Below are positions 37,385 to 45,253 of a stretch of 64,000 bases of DNA, piece by piece (position 1 is the stretch's first letter; every line of letters begins with the position of its first letter). The DNA comes from Pseudomonas sp. B21-056. Lineage in GTDB: Bacteria; Pseudomonadota; Gammaproteobacteria; Pseudomonadales; Pseudomonadaceae. The position numbers and the translations under genes are program-made. Location: positions 2,666,001 to 2,730,000 of the forward strand of contig NZ_CP087203.1 of assembly GCF_026016325.1 (NCBI RefSeq), written 5' to 3'. The notes under the pieces were generated by a model that worked only from the letters and a program-made list of their open reading frames with translations, had not been told where the DNA came from and searched no databases.

Positions 37385-38311
37385 CTATTTGTAATGCTGC
37401 TCAAACACCGCCACCTGTTCCGGCTTGATCAGTTCAAAGGGCACCCAGACATCCGTTTCGACGGGTTCCCCCTTGATCATTTTCACCGCCGATTGCAGCG
37501 CCGTCGTGGCCTGGGCCTTGGGGTCCTGAAAGACCGAGGCGACCAGCATCCCGCGCTTGATCGCCGCCAGGCCATCGGGCAGGCCGTCGATGCCGACAAT
37601 CGCGATCTCACCCTTGGCTTTACCCGCCTGCTGCAAGGCCATGGCCGCGCCGATGGCCATCTCGTCGTTGTTGGCGACGATGGCATCGAAAGAGGTGCCG
37701 GCCAGCAGCCAGTTGCTGGTCAGGTCCATGCCTTTGGCGCGTTGCCATTCGGCACTTTGCTGTTCGACGACCTTGATCCCGGGGTAATCCTTGAGCACCT
37801 GCTTGACCCCTTCGGTGCGGTCATGGGTGGAGTTCTGCGCAAGGTCACCCATGATGATCGCGAGGGTGCCTTTGCCGTTCAGTTTCTCCGCCAGGTAACG
37901 CATTTGCAGCTGCCCGGCTTCGATGTCATTCGAGGCCACGGTGACTACGCCTTTGGGCAGCACGCGTTCGTCCGGGTGCCGATTGACATACACCAGCGGC
38001 ATCTTTGCATCGACCGCGGCGCGGGTCATGTTGCTGGTGGCGGCGGTGTCCACCGGCAAGACGATGACCGCGTCCACTTTCTGGTTGATGAAACCCTGGA
38101 CCTGATTGAGCTGGCGCACTACGTCGCCCTGGGCATCCTCGAACTGGATCTGGACATGGTCTTTTCTGGCGGCGTCCTCCAGGCCGCTGCGCACATAGGT
38201 CATGAAGTTGTCGTCAACCCTGGCGATGCTGACGCCGATGCGATAACCGGCGTTGGCCCATTGGCTGAAGATGAGGAGCAGCGTGGCAAGAAGCAGTGTG
38301 CAACGACGCAT
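37385..38311 (-). CDS. Sugar/inositol ABC periplasmic binding protein
   Basis: This 308-residue protein is a Peripla_BP_4 (RbsB-type) binding protein, with signal peptide MRRCTLLLATLLLIFSQWANA and mature start GYRIGVSIARVDDNF. Family features include VDAVIVLPVDTAAT, VYVNRHPDE and IVGIDGLPDGLAAIKRG. Such proteins bind ribose, inositols or, as MocB, rhizopine. No permease or ATPase gene is next to it. It is the last gene of a minus-strand set with a TIM-barrel isomerase and a MocA-type dehydrogenase, suggesting a cyclitol ligand. The permease must be supplied from elsewhere. Confidence 0.86.
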   Translation of the reverse strand: MRRCTLLLATLLLIFSQWANAGYRIGVSIARVDDNFMTYVRSGLEDAARKDHVQIQFEDAQGDVVRQLNQVQGFINQKVDAVIVLPVDTAATSNMTRAAVDAKMPLVYVNRHPDERVLPKGVVTVASNDIEAGQLQMRYLAEKLNGKGTLAIIMGDLAQNSTHDRTEGVKQVLKDYPGIKVVEQQSAEWQRAKGMDLTSNWLLAGTSFDAIVANNDEMAIGAAMALQQAGKAKGEIAIVGIDGLPDGLAAIKRGMLVASVFQDPKAQATTALQSAVKMIKGEPVETDVWVPFELIKPEQVAVFEQHYK

Positions 38312-38396
38312 GGTGATATTCCTTTTGTTGTTATGAGTCGATCAGGCGTGAAGGTTGCCGGCGCACCTCGATTCAATGCTCCAGGGCGCCGCCGTT

Positions 38397-39188
38397 TCAT
38401 CGATCCAGGGTAAACGCTTGCCGGAAACGCTGGAGTGCCACCTCGCTGTCGCCGCTGGCCCAGCCCTCAAGGCCGACGACACCGGTGTATCCCATGTCGA
38501 ACAAGGCTTTGGCAATGGCCGGGTAATGGATCTCGCCGGTCCCCGGCTCCATGCGTCCAGGGACGTCGGCCACCTGGATTTCGCCGATGGCGCTGCCGGC
38601 GCGCTGGATCAGTTCGATCAGGTTTCCTTCGCCGATCTGCGCATGGTAAAGGTCCAGGTTCAGCTTCAGATGCGGGCTGCCCACGGCTTCGATCAGCGCC
38701 AGGGTATCGTCGGCGCGGGCGAACGGCGTGCCGGGGTGGTCCACCTCGGTGTTGAGGTTTTCCAGCAGGAACACCCGGCCGGCGTCTTCGCCCAGGCGGG
38801 CGATTTTCTCCAGGGTCTTGCAGGCGCTCAGCCACATGCGGCCAGTGGTGAGGGCCACCGGCTTGACCGGCAGGCCGTTGTCGCCCAGGCCGGTGCCATG
38901 CAGGTTGAGGCTGGGGCAGTTCAACCGGGCCGCGACAGCCAGCGACTCCCGCGCACTGTCGAGCAGATGCTGGATACCCTCGGGGTCGGTCAGGTTGCCT
39001 GCGATGTAGCCGGTCATCGAGGTGAAGTCAGCGCCGGTGGCGATCAGGGCGGCAATGTCTTTCTTCGTCCAGTCCCAGATTTCAGCGCTGAAACCCAGCC
39101 CGTGAATCCGTTTGACCCGCTCGGTGAAGGGCAGGTCGAGGAAGACCATCTCGGCGCTGATCGCCAGTTTGAACGGCGTGAAGCTCAT
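38397..39188 (-). CDS. TIM-barrel isomerase (hydroxypyruvate isomerase/MocC-like)
   Basis: This 263-residue AP_endonuc_2-type TIM barrel resembles hydroxypyruvate isomerase, and in context MocC/IolE/IolI-type proteins that act on inosose. Family positions visible are FSAEIWDWTKKD, LNLHGTGLGD, the Glu in LLENLNTEVDHPG, DLYHAQIGEGN and GEIQVADVPGR, which supply metal ligands. The ATG at 39188 overlaps the stop of the upstream dehydrogenase (ATGA), which fixes the start; an open frame continues upstream but is antisense-like. It probably works on the keto-cyclitol produced by that dehydrogenase. Confidence 0.82.
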   Translation of the reverse strand: MSFTPFKLAISAEMVFLDLPFTERVKRIHGLGFSAEIWDWTKKDIAALIATGADFTSMTGYIAGNLTDPEGIQHLLDSARESLAVAARLNCPSLNLHGTGLGDNGLPVKPVALTTGRMWLSACKTLEKIARLGEDAGRVFLLENLNTEVDHPGTPFARADDTLALIEAVGSPHLKLNLDLYHAQIGEGNLIELIQRAGSAIGEIQVADVPGRMEPGTGEIHYPAIAKALFDMGYTGVVGLEGWASGDSEVALQRFRQAFTLDR

Positions 39189-40207
39189 GGGCGGCCTCCC
39201 TGCACGCGCACCGGTTTGCCTTGTTGGTACGACTCGATACAGGCACGCGCAATGGCCAGGGCGGCGCGGGCGTCTTCGCCGCTGGCGAGGGGTTTTTCGC
39301 CAGTGCGCAGGCAATGCACGAAATGGTTGAGTTCGGCCACATAGGCATCCCGTAGCAGGTCGGTGTCCAGGCGTTGGGTGTCAGCCTGGACACCGTTGGC
39401 GAGGTAGCGAACCAGGTCGGAGTCATTGACGGCGCCCATGGTCAACATGCCGGCGCTGCCGAACACTTCCCCACGGACATCGTAGCCATACACCGCCTGG
39501 AAATTCGCCTCGGCGGTGGCGAGGGCGCCGTTGTCGAAGCGCAGGGTCACCAGGGCGGTGTCGAGCAAACCCTTGTCCTTGAAGTCCGGGGCGATCAGCG
39601 CATCGGCCATCACGAAGACTTCGACCACTTCGGCGCCGGGATTGAGGTAGCGCAACGTGTCGAAATCGTGGATCAGGGTTTCGAGGAAAATCACCCATTG
39701 CGGCGAGTTGGCCGGATTGTTCAGCGCCGGGTCACGGGTCAGTGAGCGCAGCAATTGTGGCGTACCGATCCGGCCGGCCGACACGTCCAGGTGGGCGGTG
39801 CGAAAGCTTCTGGCGAACCGGCGATTGAAGCCGACTTGCAAGGTTACCCGGGCATCGGCCGCCGCGGCGATGGCGCGGTCGGCTTCGTCGAGGGTGATAG
39901 CCATGGGTTTTTCACAGAACACACTTTTGCCGGCATGGGCGGCGCTGATCACCAGTTCGGCATGGCTGCGCGCCGGGGCGGCGATCAGCACAGCGTCAAT
40001 GTCGGGGTCGTCGAGCAATTGTTGCGGGTCGCTGTAGACCCGCGTCACCTCCAGCTCAGCGGCCAGGCGAGCGGCTTGGCCGGCCGTCGGGTCGGCAATG
40101 GCGGCCAGGCTGGCGCCGGGAATGTGTCGGGCCGCCGTCAGCCCGTGAAAACTGCCCATGCGCCCGGCACCGATGAGGCCGAGGCGGATGTTCCTGGATG
40201 TATTCAT
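39185..40207 (-). CDS. Gfo/Idh/MocA-family dehydrogenase, inositol 2-dehydrogenase-like
   Basis: This 340-residue NAD(P)-dependent dehydrogenase has the Rossmann motif GLIGAGRMGSFHG at residues 9-21, the catalytic EKPMAI at about 97-102, and the Asp/His pair in LIHDFDTLRYL. It most resembles inositol 2-dehydrogenase (IolG) and MocA, which oxidise inositols or scyllo-inosamine to keto forms. It is the first gene of the minus-strand set, and a sigma-54-type promoter lies 55 bp upstream. The next two genes encode a TIM-barrel isomerase and a sugar-binding protein. Confidence 0.87.
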   Translation of the reverse strand: MNTSRNIRLGLIGAGRMGSFHGLTAARHIPGASLAAIADPTAGQAARLAAELEVTRVYSDPQQLLDDPDIDAVLIAAPARSHAELVISAAHAGKSVFCEKPMAITLDEADRAIAAAADARVTLQVGFNRRFARSFRTAHLDVSAGRIGTPQLLRSLTRDPALNNPANSPQWVIFLETLIHDFDTLRYLNPGAEVVEVFVMADALIAPDFKDKGLLDTALVTLRFDNGALATAEANFQAVYGYDVRGEVFGSAGMLTMGAVNDSDLVRYLANGVQADTQRLDTDLLRDAYVAELNHFVHCLRTGEKPLASGEDARAALAIARACIESYQQGKPVRVQGGRP

Positions 40208-40261
40208 GACAATGACTTCCTTTTTTATTGTTCAGCAGGGTTTCCTCGCTGGTACAGAGGG

Positions 40262-40277
40262 AGCAAGGGCTATGCCA
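40262..40277 (-). promoter_or_regulatory. Sigma-54-type (-24/-12) promoter
   Basis: On the minus strand the sequence is TGGCATAGCCCTTGCT, which matches TGGCAY-N5-TTGCW with correct spacing. It lies 55 bp upstream of the MocA/IolG-like gene and is oriented toward it. The divergent gene encodes a sigma-54 activator, making this a likely true promoter. Confidence 0.75.
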
Positions 40278-40342
40278 AAGGTTAAGTCATTGATAGATAA
40301 TTGATTTTTAATTGATGGCGTTAGATAAGTGTTGATTTTTTA

Positions 40343-40364
40343 GACATGCCTATACTGACATGTC
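40343..40364. promoter_or_regulatory. Candidate upstream activator site
   Basis: Two GACATG units occur at 40343-40348 and 40357-40362, the second within the palindrome GACATGTC. They are about 80-100 bp upstream of the sigma-54-type promoter and just before the activator gene. That is where a sigma-54 activator usually binds. Confidence 0.35.
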
Positions 40365-40383
40365 GAAAATATGAACATAGGAA

Positions 40384-42399
40384 ATGACAGTGATCCCAGC
40401 GCCTATCGCAGTCAGTGAGCACGATCTGGACTACATCACATCGCTCGGTCCGGCGTCGTTGAATGAGGGACCGATCGTGGCGTTGGAGCAGGCCTGGCTG
40501 GCGTGCCTGGATGGACGAACCGATCGACCGGCCAACGTCAGGCCGGTGATCTGGAACTCCTGGCTGCGCAGCGTCGGCGCCGGCCTCGATCCAGAGGATG
40601 GCGCGTATCGTTTTGTCGATCCTGTCGAACTGGCCGCTACCCAGGCCGCCCATCGCGTGCTGGTCACCGCAGCGGCCGAGGTCATGGGCGGATTGCTGGC
40701 CTACAACCCCAGGGGGCATATCAACCTGACCGACGCCGCCGGCACGACGTTGTATTTCTGCGGCAGTGATCTCACTCCGGTAGGCAGCCGCTTGCTGGAG
40801 TCGGTGCAGGGCACCAACTGTACGGGGCTGGCGTTGGCGGAAGATCGCCTGGTCTATGTGCTGGCCGAAGAGAACTTCGGCGTTGGCCTGCGCAGGCGAC
40901 GCATGCATTGTGCCGCTGCCCCGATTCGCGATGCCCAGGGGCGGACACTGGCGATCCTGACCCTGACCGCTGAGCCTGGCTGGTTTCACTTCCACACGCT
41001 GGGCACCGTGCAGGCCGCGGCCGAAGCCGTTTCGCGGCAGATGGCGTTGCAGGCGCTGCTGGAAGAACAGCAAACCGTGCTTGAAGTGCTCAACGAAGGC
41101 TTGGTCGTGCTGGACGAGCGTGGTTGCATCCGCGCCATCAACGGCTACGCCCGACAGTTGTTTCGCGTCGGTCGCGACCTGCTGGGCCAGCCCTTTCAAC
41201 TGCTCGGCCAAAGTGAGCTGACCGATGAGGTTCTGCTGCGTGGCGGGGAAGGGCTGCGTGACCTGGACTGCACCTTCGAGCTGCATGATCGCAGCCACTT
41301 GGCATGCCTGGTGTCGGTGTGTTCACTGGAGCAGGGCGGACGCATCGTTTCATTGCGGGAAAATCGGCGCATCCGCGAAATCACCCGACGGATCATCGGC
41401 ACCCAGGCCAGCTACACCTTCGACACCATTCAAGGCAATTCCCGAGCGATCCAGGACGCGTTGCACCTTGGCCGAATCGCCAGTCGCAGTGATTCGACCA
41501 CGCTGATTTTCGGTGAAAGCGGCACCGGCAAGGAACTGTTCGCCCAGGCGATCCACAACGCCAGCGAGCGTTGCCGTGGCCCATTCGTGGCGGTCAATTG
41601 CGGGGCGATTCCACGGGATCTGGTGCAGAGCGAATTGTTCGGGCATGTCGAGGGAGCCTTCACCGGTTCGGCTCGCGGTGGATCGGCCGGCAAGTTCGAA
41701 CTGGCTGACGGTGGCACGATCTTTCTCGATGAAATCGGCGACATGTCGTTCGGCGCCCAGGTCAGTCTGTTGCGGGTCCTGCAAGAAGGCGAAGTCACTC
41801 GTGTGGGGGCGAAGAAATCCCAGCGGGTGAACGTGCGCATCATCGCCGCCACCCACCGCAACCTGAGTCAGGCGGTGGCCGACGGGGCGTTTCGTGAGGA
41901 TCTTTACTATCGGCTCAACGTGCTGAACCTGACGGTACCGCCGCTGCGCATGCGCCTGGAGGACGTGCCTTTGCTGGCGCAGCATTTTCTCAGCCGCTGT
42001 GCCCGTTCATTGCGCAAGTCGGTGCGGGGCATCTCGCCCCAGGCGTTGGATGTGCTGTCGGCCTACCACTGGCCAGGCAACGTGCGTGAGCTGGAAAACA
42101 TCATCGAACGGGCGACCAATCTGGCGACCACCGAGCTGATCCAGGCGGATGATCTGCCGCTTGAAATCAGGCAGGGCGCACGGCCGTCATCTCCAAGGGG
42201 TGTGCCTGAGCGACCAGCAGCCCTGGGCCTCGATGCCCATGAAATGAACGCGATTGTCGCTGCTCTCGAGGCCACCCGGGGCAACATCCGCCTGGCCGCC
42301 ACACAGCTGAACGTGTCCCGGGGTGGGCTGTACAACAAGATGAATCGGTACGGGTTGAGCGCCGAAACATTTCGTTCAGGGGGCTGCTTACTTAAGTAA
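40384..42399 (+). CDS. Sigma-54-dependent activator, AcoR-like (GAF, AAA+, Fis HTH)
   Basis: This 671-residue enhancer-binding protein has an N-terminal GAF-like sensor (about residues 60-220), a PAS-like segment (about 225-320), an AAA+ sigma-54 domain (about 345-580) and a Fis-type HTH (about 625-665). Walker A is GESGTGKE and Walker B is GGTIFLDEIGDM; the sigma-54-contact loop reads GAFTGS rather than GAFTGA. It probably activates the divergent cyclitol-type operon from the sigma-54 promoter. The last residues GCLLK and the stop codon come from a repeat element inserted at the gene end. Confidence 0.9.
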   Translation: MTVIPAPIAVSEHDLDYITSLGPASLNEGPIVALEQAWLACLDGRTDRPANVRPVIWNSWLRSVGAGLDPEDGAYRFVDPVELAATQAAHRVLVTAAAEVMGGLLAYNPRGHINLTDAAGTTLYFCGSDLTPVGSRLLESVQGTNCTGLALAEDRLVYVLAEENFGVGLRRRRMHCAAAPIRDAQGRTLAILTLTAEPGWFHFHTLGTVQAAAEAVSRQMALQALLEEQQTVLEVLNEGLVVLDERGCIRAINGYARQLFRVGRDLLGQPFQLLGQSELTDEVLLRGGEGLRDLDCTFELHDRSHLACLVSVCSLEQGGRIVSLRENRRIREITRRIIGTQASYTFDTIQGNSRAIQDALHLGRIASRSDSTTLIFGESGTGKELFAQAIHNASERCRGPFVAVNCGAIPRDLVQSELFGHVEGAFTGSARGGSAGKFELADGGTIFLDEIGDMSFGAQVSLLRVLQEGEVTRVGAKKSQRVNVRIIAATHRNLSQAVADGAFREDLYYRLNVLNLTVPPLRMRLEDVPLLAQHFLSRCARSLRKSVRGISPQALDVLSAYHWPGNVRELENIIERATNLATTELIQADDLPLEIRQGARPSSPRGVPERPAALGLDAHEMNAIVAALEATRGNIRLAATQLNVSRGGLYNKMNRYGLSAETFRSGGCLLK

Positions 42400-42535
42400 G
42401 TAGATGAACCTGTGGCGAGGGGATTTATCCCCGCTGGGGCGCGAAGCGGCCCTAAGATTTTGGGGCTGCTGCGCAGCCCAGCGGGGATGAATCCCCTCGC
42501 CACAATGACCGGGTACGTCTTGAGTGAACAGCATT
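42381..42535. repeat. Composite inverted-repeat element, copy 1
   Basis: Nested inverted repeats fill the spacer between convergent genes. The inner arms are at 42411-42438 and 42477-42504, from TGTGGCGAGGGG to CCCCTCGCCACA. The outer arms are GCTGCTTACTTAAG on the left and CTTGAGTGAACAGC on the right. Copy 2 at 53851-53945 has the same plan without the internal ~60 bp. This looks like a REP/MITE-type mobile repeat. Its left arm supplies the last codons and stop of the activator gene. Confidence 0.75.
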
Positions 42536-42539
42536 CCGC

Positions 42540-43592
42540 TCAGGGACGAGCATTCTCTGAGGTCATGATCTGCAACGGGATATGGATGCGATGCCGAACC
42601 GGATCGAAGGCTGGCGCGGTCTGCAATTCCACCAGTAGATCAACCAGCGCTTGCGCCAGCAATCGCGGCTGGGAATCGATGACCAGGCTGATCAGGCCCT
42701 GCGCCAGGGCCTGGCGCGAGAGCTCGGTGGACTCCTGCAGGATGCTGCACAGCGACGGCCGGTTCGGCAGTTGCGACAGGGCGGTGATGATGCCGTCGCC
42801 ACCTCCGCCGACCACACACAAGCCACACAGGTCGTCATGCCGCGCCAGCAGGTCCAGGGTCGCCTCTTCGGTGATGTCGTTATTGTCCAGGTTGATTACC
42901 GCTTCCAGCAGTCGCAGGCCGGGGGCATGCGCCGCCAGGTAGCTGCGCAGCCCGTCGATCCGGGCCTGGTGGCCGAGGAAGCGATGACCACCGAGCAGCA
43001 CCCCGACACTGCCCTCATGGGTGCCGCAGGTGTGGGCCATCAGCCAACCCATGGTGCGCCCGACTTCATGGTTATCCTGGCCGACGTAAGGTTCATCGGC
43101 CATCTCATGGATATCGGACAGCAGCGCGATCACCGGCACGCCGGCGGTTCTGATCTGGGCAATACAGGCGTTGATCAACGGGTGCGCGAAGCTGACCACG
43201 GCCAGGCCGTCGCACTGCACCGCCAGTTGTTCGATCTGGGCAATGATCGCGCTGGGTGTGCGATCGAAGACGTATTCGAACTGAATGCTCAGATTGGCGC
43301 CGGCCTGACGCTGCGCCGCTTCCGTGATGGCAGCGGCCACGTTGCCATAGAACGCCTGGGCGGTGCCGAGCAGGAGAATGCCGAAGCGGTAGCTGGGACG
43401 GCGCTCACGGATCCGTTGGCCGATCAGCCGGGCGGCGAAATAGCCGACCTTTTCCGCGGCCTGGAACACCTGTTCGGCCGTGGCCGGGCTGACCGGCGCC
43501 CGGGCATTGAGCACCCGGTCCACGGTCGCGACACTCAACCCGGCGTGCTCGGCGACGGTGGCGATGGTTGGGCGTTTGGTGCGGTTGTTCAT
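42540..43592 (-). CDS. LacI-family transcriptional regulator
   Basis: This 350-residue regulator has a LacI helix-turn-helix (residues 9-30; TIATVAEHAGLSVATVDRVL) and a Peripla_BP_4-like sugar domain from about residue 70 (RFGILLLGTAQAFYGNVAAAI). The hinge includes ARLIGQRI. The start ATG 43592 is set by MNNRTKRPTIATVAEHAG; the frame continues upstream, where it is antisense to the spacer. It is divergent from the desaturase/ferredoxin operon, whose spacer carries matching operators, and probably represses it until a sugar or cyclitol binds. Confidence 0.88.
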   Translation of the reverse strand: MNNRTKRPTIATVAEHAGLSVATVDRVLNARAPVSPATAEQVFQAAEKVGYFAARLIGQRIRERRPSYRFGILLLGTAQAFYGNVAAAITEAAQRQAGANLSIQFEYVFDRTPSAIIAQIEQLAVQCDGLAVVSFAHPLINACIAQIRTAGVPVIALLSDIHEMADEPYVGQDNHEVGRTMGWLMAHTCGTHEGSVGVLLGGHRFLGHQARIDGLRSYLAAHAPGLRLLEAVINLDNNDITEEATLDLLARHDDLCGLCVVGGGGDGIITALSQLPNRPSLCSILQESTELSRQALAQGLISLVIDSQPRLLAQALVDLLVELQTAPAFDPVRHRIHIPLQIMTSENARP

Positions 43593-43610
43593 GGCAGGCC
43601 CCACAGCGCC

Positions 43611-43628
43611 TTGATAGAAAACTATCAA
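43611..43628. promoter_or_regulatory. LacI-type operator (perfect inverted repeat)
   Basis: TTGATAGAAAACTATCAA is a perfect 7-bp inverted repeat with a 4-base centre, 19 bp upstream of the LacI gene start. Its half-site recurs at 43650-43659, so a regulator could bridge two sites. Confidence 0.65.
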
Positions 43629-43659
43629 GCTTCGATGGGACTGGATGATAGCTTGATAG
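43622..43659. promoter_or_regulatory. Overlapping LacI-type inverted repeat
   Basis: CTATCAAGCT (43622-43631) and AGCTTGATAG (43650-43659) are exact inverse complements 18 bp apart. They share a half-site with the shorter palindrome at 43611-43628. A further ATCAAGCTT occurs at 43749-43757, close to the desaturase start. The sites probably let the divergent LacI protein control both genes. Confidence 0.55.
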
Positions 43660-43772
43660 GGAATGAATTCAAGGGCTTGAGGCTGATCAATGCGCTCTCT
43701 ATGGTTTCTCCAACGATGCGAACCTGCATCAAGCAAGTGTTCAAAACCATCAAGCTTGCGGAGAACAATAAA

Positions 43773-44879
43773 ATGCCCGAACAAAACTCAGCCTCCGGAC
43801 ACCGCGATAAACCCGCCCGCCGGGACTATTCACTGCTCGGACCCGAAGCCGCCAAGGCGGCGCAACAAGGCCTGGTATCGGCCAACTGGTACCAATCGCC
43901 GATTTCTCGCAAACGCATGAAGGAATTGATGCAGCGCCGCGATGGCCCGGCATTGCGCGACACCGCGATCTGGTTGCTGTCGATGGCCGTCACCGGGTTC
44001 GGTGGCTACTGGTTCTGGGGATCCTGGGCCTGCGTGCCGTTCTTCTTCGCCTATGGGCTGCTCTACGGCACGGCGTCGAATGCCCGTTGGCACGAAACCG
44101 GTCACGGCACGGCGTTCAAGACTCGCTGGATGAATGACGTGGTCTACCAGGTGTCGAGTTTCATGTTCATGTTCGAGCCCCATGTGTGGCGCTGGAGCCA
44201 TGCGCGGCACCACACCGACACCATCATCGTCGGTCGCGATCCGGAGATCGTCGAGCCGCGCCCGCCAAGCCTGATCAACATGGTGCTCAGCCTGTTCAGG
44301 ATGCCCTACGCGATCAAGACGATGGGGTCGGTCTGCCGGCATGCGGTCGGGCGGATGGCGGAAGAGGAGCGGACCTTCATCCCCGAATCCGAATGGCCGA
44401 AGATCTTTACGGCGGCGCGCATCTGGCTGGTGATCTATGGACTGACCGTGGCGGCTGCACTGTACCTGCAGAGCTGGTTGCCGCTGATGTTCATCGGCCT
44501 GCCGACGCTGTATGGCGGCTGGCTGTCCTATGTGTTCGGCCTTTCCCAGCATGTCGGGCTGGCCGAAGACGTGCTCGATCATCGCAGCAACTGCCGCACC
44601 ATCTACATGAATCCGGTGCTGCGTTTTCTCTACCTCGACATGAACTATCACCTCGAGCATCACATGTATCCGATGGTGCCGTTTCATGCGCTGGCGCAGC
44701 TTCACGCAGAGATCCGCCACGATTGTCCGCCGCCGTATACCAGCCTGTTCGCGACGTTCAAGGAAATCCTCCCGACCATCTGGAAGCAGCGCAAGGATCC
44801 GGGCTATTTCGTCCGTCGCCCTTTGCCACAACGCACGGCGCCGGCCGCCAGCACCCAGGCTGAAGCGACACCGGCCTGA
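43773..44879 (+). CDS. Fatty-acid-desaturase-fold di-iron oxygenase, MocD-like
   Basis: This 368-residue membrane di-iron enzyme has the three histidine boxes of the desaturase/hydroxylase family: HETGHGT near residue 109, HARHHTD near residue 147, and NYHLEHHMYP near residue 290. About four hydrophobic segments are visible. The start ATG 43773 follows GCGGAG; an open frame reaches back to 42651 but is antisense to the LacI gene. It lies with a Rieske ferredoxin and a ferredoxin reductase, giving an oxygenase electron chain. In Rhizobium this trio (mocDEF) demethylates rhizopine; a fatty acid or other methoxy substrate remains possible. Confidence 0.88.
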   Translation: MPEQNSASGHRDKPARRDYSLLGPEAAKAAQQGLVSANWYQSPISRKRMKELMQRRDGPALRDTAIWLLSMAVTGFGGYWFWGSWACVPFFFAYGLLYGTASNARWHETGHGTAFKTRWMNDVVYQVSSFMFMFEPHVWRWSHARHHTDTIIVGRDPEIVEPRPPSLINMVLSLFRMPYAIKTMGSVCRHAVGRMAEEERTFIPESEWPKIFTAARIWLVIYGLTVAAALYLQSWLPLMFIGLPTLYGGWLSYVFGLSQHVGLAEDVLDHRSNCRTIYMNPVLRFLYLDMNYHLEHHMYPMVPFHALAQLHAEIRHDCPPPYTSLFATFKEILPTIWKQRKDPGYFVRRPLPQRTAPAASTQAEATPA

Positions 44880-44914
44880 CACTTCCCGTTTTTACCACTA
44901 CAAGAGAACGCGCC

Positions 44915-45235
44915 ATGACCGATCAATGGATCGACGTTTGCGCCGTGGGCGAAATAAACGAAGAGGATGTCATTCGTTTCGACCACGGCCCGCACACCTA
45001 TGCCGTCTACCGCTCCGCGGACGATGAGTTTTTCGCCACCGCCGGCCTGTGCACCCATGAATCCATTCACTTGGCCGATGGCCTGGTGATGGACCATGTC
45101 ATCGAATGCCCCAAGCACAACGGGCGTTTCGACTACCGCTCCGGCAAGGCCCTGGGCGCACCGGTGTGCGTCAACCTCAGGACCTATCCGATCCGGGTCG
45201 AGGCGGGGCGTGTCCTGCTCGGCATCGACGTTTAA
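44915..45235 (+). CDS. Rieske-type 2Fe-2S ferredoxin, MocE-like
   Basis: This 106-residue soluble Rieske ferredoxin carries the cluster motif in two parts: CTHESIHLADG and CPKHNGRFDY, with Cys-x-His and Cys-x-x-His ligands about 17 residues apart. It should carry electrons from the reductase encoded next to the desaturase-fold oxygenase encoded before. Spacing is 35 bp after the desaturase and 18 bp before the reductase. The family includes MocE and NirD-like ferredoxins. Confidence 0.9.
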   Translation: MTDQWIDVCAVGEINEEDVIRFDHGPHTYAVYRSADDEFFATAGLCTHESIHLADGLVMDHVIECPKHNGRFDYRSGKALGAPVCVNLRTYPIRVEAGRVLLGIDV

Positions 45236-45253
45236 CGGCGCGGAGGCTGTGCC

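Noticed and set aside
42651..43772. Upstream extension of the desaturase-fold frame
   Set aside because: The frame is open but antisense to the LacI gene, and the desaturase family starts near 43773, where a ribosome binding site is present.
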